A DNA stretch of 64,000 nucleotides, from the NCBI RefSeq assembly GCF_900199185.1, contig NZ_OBMI01000002.1, positions 1-64,000 of the forward strand, in the 5' to 3' direction. Each line of letters starts with the position of its first letter. The first letter of the stretch is position 1. The notes beneath the pieces were generated by a model that was not told the origin of the DNA, did no database searches, and saw only the letters and a list, made by a program, of their open reading frames with translations. The DNA comes from Sphingomonas guangdongensis. GTDB lineage: Bacteria; Pseudomonadota; Alphaproteobacteria; Sphingomonadales; Sphingomonadaceae. Shown here in pieces: positions 60,944 through 64,000 of this stretch. A program made the translations under genes and the position numbers.

Positions 60944-62292
60944 CCGGCGCGGGCGACGCACGGCTGATCGCGGCGGCGATCGCCGGGATCTCGCTGGCGA
61001 TCTTCATGATCGTGCGCGGGCGGCTCCACCCGTTCATCGGGCTGCTCTGCGGCGCCTTCACGGTCGGCCTGCTCGCCGGCCTGCCGCTGATCGACACGGC
61101 GAAGGCGGTGCAGAAGGGCGTCGGCGACATCATCGGCGGGACCGGACTGGTCGTGTCGCTCGGCTTGTCGCTGGGTGCGATGCTGCACCTGTCGGGCGCT
61201 GCCGCCGCGCTCGCGACGGGGGCGCTGCGGCTGACCGGGCCGCGCGCCGCGCCCTGGGCGACGCTCGGCATCGCGATCGTCATCGGCCTGCCGCTGTTCT
61301 TCGAGACGGGGCTCGTGCTGCTGCTGCCGATCGTGGTCGCCGCCGCCAAGGAGATGGCGACCGGCGACGACCCGGCCGCGCGCGACGCGGCCAAGCTACG
61401 GCTGATCATGCCGGCGCTCGCCGGGCTCGGCGTCGTCCACGCGCTGGTGCCGCCGCACCCCGGCCCGCTGCTCGCGGTGGAGACGCTGAACGCGAACCTG
61501 GGGCTCACCATGCTCTACGGCACGCTGATCGCGATCCCAATCGCGGTGCTGTCGGGACCGGTGCTCGCCCGCATCGTGACGCCGGGCATCCGCCTGACGG
61601 AGCCGGTGCTGAGCGATCCGGTGATCGACCTTGCGCCCCCGTCGCGTGGGCGCGCGCTGTTCATCGTGCTGCTGCCGATCGTGCTGATCGCGGTGGGCGA
61701 GCTCGGCAAGCTGGTGCCCGCGCTGGCCGGATCGACGCTGCTCGCCGCCGCCGCCAACCCGGTGCTTGCGCTGCTCACCGCCAACCTGCTCGCATTGCCG
61801 CTGCTGTTCGGGCGGCGGCTGAGCGAGGCCGGGATCCAGGAGTCGATCTGGCACGAGACGATGGGCGCGGCGGGCGCGATCCTGCTCGCGATCGGCGCTG
61901 GCGGCGCGCTGAAGCAGGTGCTGGTCAGCGCTGGACTGTCCGATCTGCTCGCCCGCACGGTGCTCGCCTACCAGATCTCGCCGCTGCTGCTCGGCTGGCT
62001 GATCGCGGTCGGCATCCGGCTCGCCGCCGGCTCGGCGACGGTCGCGACGATCACCGCGGTCGGCGTGATGCCCGGCGTCGTCGCCGCGTCCGGCGCCTCG
62101 CCCGAGCTCGTGGTGCTGGCGATCGGCGCAGGCTCCGTCTTCTTCAGCCACGTCAACGATCCAGGCTTCTGGCTGGTCAAGGGCTACATGGGGACCAGCA
62201 CCGCCGACACCTTCCGCACCTGGTCCCTGCTTGAAACGGTGATCTCCGTCGCCGGACTCGTCATGGTCACGGGGCTCAGCTACATCGCCTGA
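60940..62292 (+). CDS. GntP family gluconate:H+ symporter
   Basis: 450 residues with about 12 membrane segments. GntP signatures include AVQKGVGDIIGGTGLVVSLG, GLPLFFETGLVLLLPIV, VPPHPGPLLAVETLNANLG, and the C-terminal GSVFFSHVNDPGFWLVKGYMG. The family imports gluconate and related aldonates. Gluconokinase and a GntR regulator next to it support gluconate or a close sugar acid. ATG 60940 was chosen over GTG 60889, which would sit inside the ribosome-binding stretch. Probably repressed by the downstream GntR protein through the boxes at 60780-60860. Confidence 0.9.
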   Translation: MTGAGDARLIAAAIAGISLAIFMIVRGRLHPFIGLLCGAFTVGLLAGLPLIDTAKAVQKGVGDIIGGTGLVVSLGLSLGAMLHLSGAAAALATGALRLTGPRAAPWATLGIAIVIGLPLFFETGLVLLLPIVVAAAKEMATGDDPAARDAAKLRLIMPALAGLGVVHALVPPHPGPLLAVETLNANLGLTMLYGTLIAIPIAVLSGPVLARIVTPGIRLTEPVLSDPVIDLAPPSRGRALFIVLLPIVLIAVGELGKLVPALAGSTLLAAAANPVLALLTANLLALPLLFGRRLSEAGIQESIWHETMGAAGAILLAIGAGGALKQVLVSAGLSDLLARTVLAYQISPLLLGWLIAVGIRLAAGSATVATITAVGVMPGVVAASGASPELVVLAIGAGSVFFSHVNDPGFWLVKGYMGTSTADTFRTWSLLETVISVAGLVMVTGLSYIA

Positions 62293-62333
62293 CCCGGTGG
62301 AGACAGGACAGACCGGCATGGGGGCGCGCGGCC

Positions 62334-63011
62334 GTGGGTGAGGGAAAGCTGGCGGACCGCGCCTACACCGCGATCGTCGGAATCATCAACGGCGACGATC
62401 TGGCCCCCGGCGATCGCCTGCCGTCGGAGGCGCGGCTGGCGGAAACCTTCGGCATGTCGCGCACGATCGTGCGGGAGGCGCTGGTGCGGCTCGCCGCCGA
62501 CGGCATCACGGAAGCGCGGCGCGGCGCGGGCTCCTATGTCAAGCGCCGCCCGTCCGAGCGGCTCGGCGCGCACGTCCCGCTCGACGGACTCGCGGCGACG
62601 CTCGGCACCTATGAGGTCCGCTTCGTGGTGGAGGCGGAGGGCGCGCGGCTGGCGGCGCAGCGGCGCTCGCACGACGAGATGGACGAAATCGAGGAGCGCC
62701 TGGCCGCCCTGCGCGGCGCGCTGCTGTCGAGCGCCCCTGCGCACGACGAGGACTGGCTGCTCCACCGCGCCATCCTGCAGGCGACCGGCAACGATGCGTT
62801 CGTTGCGATCTTCGACCAGCTGCAGGAGGAGGTGATGCGGATTCTGCGCGCCGGCGTCGACATCTCGCGCGCGCGGCCGCCGCAGGTGATCGAGGCGATG
62901 ATGGACGAGCACGACGCGATCGTCGATGCGATCCGCACGCAGGACGGCGACGGCGCCGCGCTCGCGATGCGCTGGCACCTGTCGCAGGGCCGCAAGCGGC
63001 TGATGCCATAG
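62334..63011 (+). CDS. GntR/FadR family (FCD) transcriptional regulator
   Basis: 225 residues. N-terminal winged helix: APGDRLPSEARLAETFGMSRTIVREALVRLAADGITEARRGAGSYV is a textbook GntR recognition region (about 24-69). The FCD ligand domain follows, with metal-ligand-type residues in YEVRFVVEAEGARLAA, DEDWLLHRAILQATGN and DEHDAIVDAI, giving the Asp/His set that binds a metal and a carboxylate effector. GTG 62334 is the start that leaves the family N-terminus intact. It lies 41 bp after gntP, same strand, and converges on gntK. Likely effector: gluconate or 6-phosphogluconate. Confidence 0.9.
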   Translation: MGEGKLADRAYTAIVGIINGDDLAPGDRLPSEARLAETFGMSRTIVREALVRLAADGITEARRGAGSYVKRRPSERLGAHVPLDGLAATLGTYEVRFVVEAEGARLAAQRRSHDEMDEIEERLAALRGALLSSAPAHDEDWLLHRAILQATGNDAFVAIFDQLQEEVMRILRAGVDISRARPPQVIEAMMDEHDAIVDAIRTQDGDGAALAMRWHLSQGRKRLMP

Positions 63012-63013
63012 GG

Positions 63014-63562
63014 TCAGGCGGCGACGTCGCTCCGCGCCCAGGAGATCACCGCGTCGCTCAGTTGCTCGACCCGCCACGTGCATGGCAGCGTCAGTGCGCG
63101 CTCGTCGGCTTGCGGTCGCTCCAGGGTGGCGAGCTGACTCTCGAGCAGGCTTGCGGGCATGTAGTGGCGGGTCCGCTCCGCCAGCCGCGCGGCAAGCTCC
63201 GCGCGGGTGCCGTCGAGCAGGACGAACAGCAGCGGCACGCCCGCTGCCGCTTCCAGCCGTTCGCGATAGCGGCGCTTCAGTGCCGAGCAGGCGGCGACCG
63301 CGATCCCCGCCTGCTCCACCTCGCCGCCGATCGCCGTGCCGAGCCGGTCGAGCCATGGCCAGCGATCGGCGTCGTCGAGCGGCTGGCCGCTCCGCATCTT
63401 GGCGACATTCGCCGCGCCGTGATAATCGTCGCCCTCGAGCGCCGGGCAGGAGAGGGCGGCTGCCAGCGCGCGGAGCAGTGTCGACTTGCCGCACCCGCTC
63501 ACCCCCATCACGACGATGGCGCAGCGCGGCAGGGCGGCTCCGGTGATCGGCGGCGCTGACAC
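63014..63562 (-). CDS. gntK: Gluconokinase
   Basis: 182 residues, the usual size. Walker A motif VMGVSGCGKSTLL near residues 17-29, DDYHGAANVAKMRSGQPLDDADRWPWL as in GntK (substrate-binding His and Arg), CSALKRRYRERL, FVLLDGTRAELAARLAERTRHYMPASLLESQL, then ERALTLPC. It phosphorylates gluconate to 6-phosphogluconate with ATP, feeding the Entner-Doudoroff pathway. GTG 63562 has AGGAAGG 6-12 nt upstream; longer readings would add 144 residues without family character. It is divergent from the partial beta-helix gene and converges on the GntR gene (2 bp between stops). Confidence 0.93.
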   Translation of the reverse strand: MSAPPITGAALPRCAIVVMGVSGCGKSTLLRALAAALSCPALEGDDYHGAANVAKMRSGQPLDDADRWPWLDRLGTAIGGEVEQAGIAVAACSALKRRYRERLEAAAGVPLLFVLLDGTRAELAARLAERTRHYMPASLLESQLATLERPQADERALTLPCTWRVEQLSDAVISWARSDVAA

Positions 63563-63590
63563 GTCTTCCTTCCTGGCTCCCCGACCGCCC

Positions 63591-63605
63591 GCGCAACGGT
63601 TGCGC
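63591..63605. promoter_or_regulatory. Candidate LacI-type operator GCGCAA-CGG-TTGCGC
   Basis: A perfect 6-bp inverted repeat with a 3-bp centre in the region between divergent gntK (start 63562) and the beta-helix gene (start 63732). The core CGCAACGGTTGCG resembles LacI-family sites. No LacI gene is in the window. Confidence 0.4.
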
Positions 63606-63731
63606 GACGGCTCCAGGCTGCGTGCTGCCTTGCCCCGCGCCCGTTTGCCTATCGCGACCTTTGTCGCAGTCGCGTGCGGCGCTTGCCGTGCTAGAGAGGG
63701 CGTTACGCGCGCGACGATGAAGAGGGTGACG

Positions 63732-64000
63732 ATGGCGAAGGTGGCAACCATGATCCGGCGCTGCCTGGGAGCGCTCGCGCTGCTCGTCGCCGTTCCCGCC
63801 GCCGCGCAGCCGGCCCTCGCGCGCTCGGCCTTCCAGACGGCACCCGCCGATCCGCGCGCGATCACCGTCAAGGCGGTCGGCGACGGGGTGGCCGACGATG
63901 GACCTGCGATCCAGCAGGCGATCGACGCCGCGGCGGCCAAGCCCGGTGGCGGAATCGTCTTCCTGCCGGCCGGGCGCCACCGCATCACCCGCACCGTGTT
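63732..64000 (+). CDS. Beta-helix (Pectate_lyase_3) protein, N-terminal part (runs off the right edge)
   Basis: 89 codons are visible. Signal peptide (MIRRCLGALALLVAVPAAAQPALA after a short basic lead), then APADPRAITVKAVGDGVADD, QQAIDAAAAKPGGGIVFLPA and GRHRITRTV, which closely parallel the start of the beta-helix/SMP-30 protein at 57.4-60.4 kb. It is therefore a paralog of that protein's first helix. ATG 63732 follows AGAGGG by 7 nt; ATG 63717 and ATG 63750 are in the same frame and possible. The rest lies outside the window, so whether it also has a propeller cannot be told. Confidence 0.85.
   Translation, partial: MAKVATMIRRCLGALALLVAVPAAAQPALARSAFQTAPADPRAITVKAVGDGVADDGPAIQQAIDAAAAKPGGGIVFLPAGRHRITRTV

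Noticed and set aside
1..64000. CRISPR arrays, tRNA or rRNA genes, replication origin or prophage
   Set aside because: No spaced direct repeats, cloverleaf-like segments, rRNA stretches, iterons with a replication gene, or phage structural genes were recognised while reading the window.

Overview
The window is GC-rich, gene-dense alphaproteobacterial DNA, most likely chromosomal and from the Sphingomonadaceae (Sphingomonas-like). The evidence is three TonB-dependent receptors paired with exported hydrolases, frequent GTG starts with 4-nt GTGA/ATGA gene overlaps, a DUF2946/PepSY/receptor unit, a DUF3034/cupredoxin/GGDEF-EAL cluster and many signal-peptide enzymes. No rRNA, tRNA, CRISPR array or phage structural gene was seen. 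One IS6-family element and one decayed sensor kinase are the only clear signs of genome flux.

Layout. 1-5 kb: a partial membrane protein, then an envelope redox/signalling cluster of two divergent pairs (DUF3034 barrel + exported truncated globin; cupredoxin + GGDEF/EAL protein), followed by an IS6 element. 6-10 kb: a TetR regulator and a three-domain lysophospholipid transporter/acyltransferase/acyl-ACP ligase preceded by tandem operators. 10-17 kb: two exported metallopeptidases, RarD, a frameshifted hybrid histidine kinase and a nucleoside deaminase. 17.5-28.4 kb: an uptake and catabolic locus (TonB receptor, CitMHS carrier, two ester hydrolases, CaiB/BaiF CoA-transferase, HMG-CoA-lyase family enzyme, LysR) that reads as ester cleavage, organic-acid import, CoA activation and C-C cleavage. 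28.4-38 kb: a glycoside-use locus with two GH3 enzymes, a TonB receptor and a type-B carboxylesterase.

38-50.5 kb: two SDR/regulator divergent pairs (ArsR, TetR) flank a run of seven minus-strand genes. This run consists of a J-like/GrpE-like/Hsp70 trio, an ATP-grasp/flavin monooxygenase/cation-symporter trio joined by start-stop overlaps, and a fusion of a trypsin-like protease with a DNA/RNA non-specific endonuclease. The chaperone trio and the protease-nuclease are the strongest candidates for an undescribed system.

50.5-54.3 kb: a DUF2946/PepSY/TonB-receptor metal-uptake unit with a possible coupled leader peptide. 54.4-64 kb: a sugar-acid region with an aldo/keto reductase, GH27 alpha-galactosidase, a double beta-helix plus SMP-30 propeller protein, an orphan LuxR domain, GntP permease, GntR regulator, gluconokinase, and a second beta-helix protein cut by the window end.

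Starts were chosen from Shine-Dalgarno position, signal-peptide fit and overlaps. Functions come from recognised family motifs; substrates are mostly inferred from neighbours.
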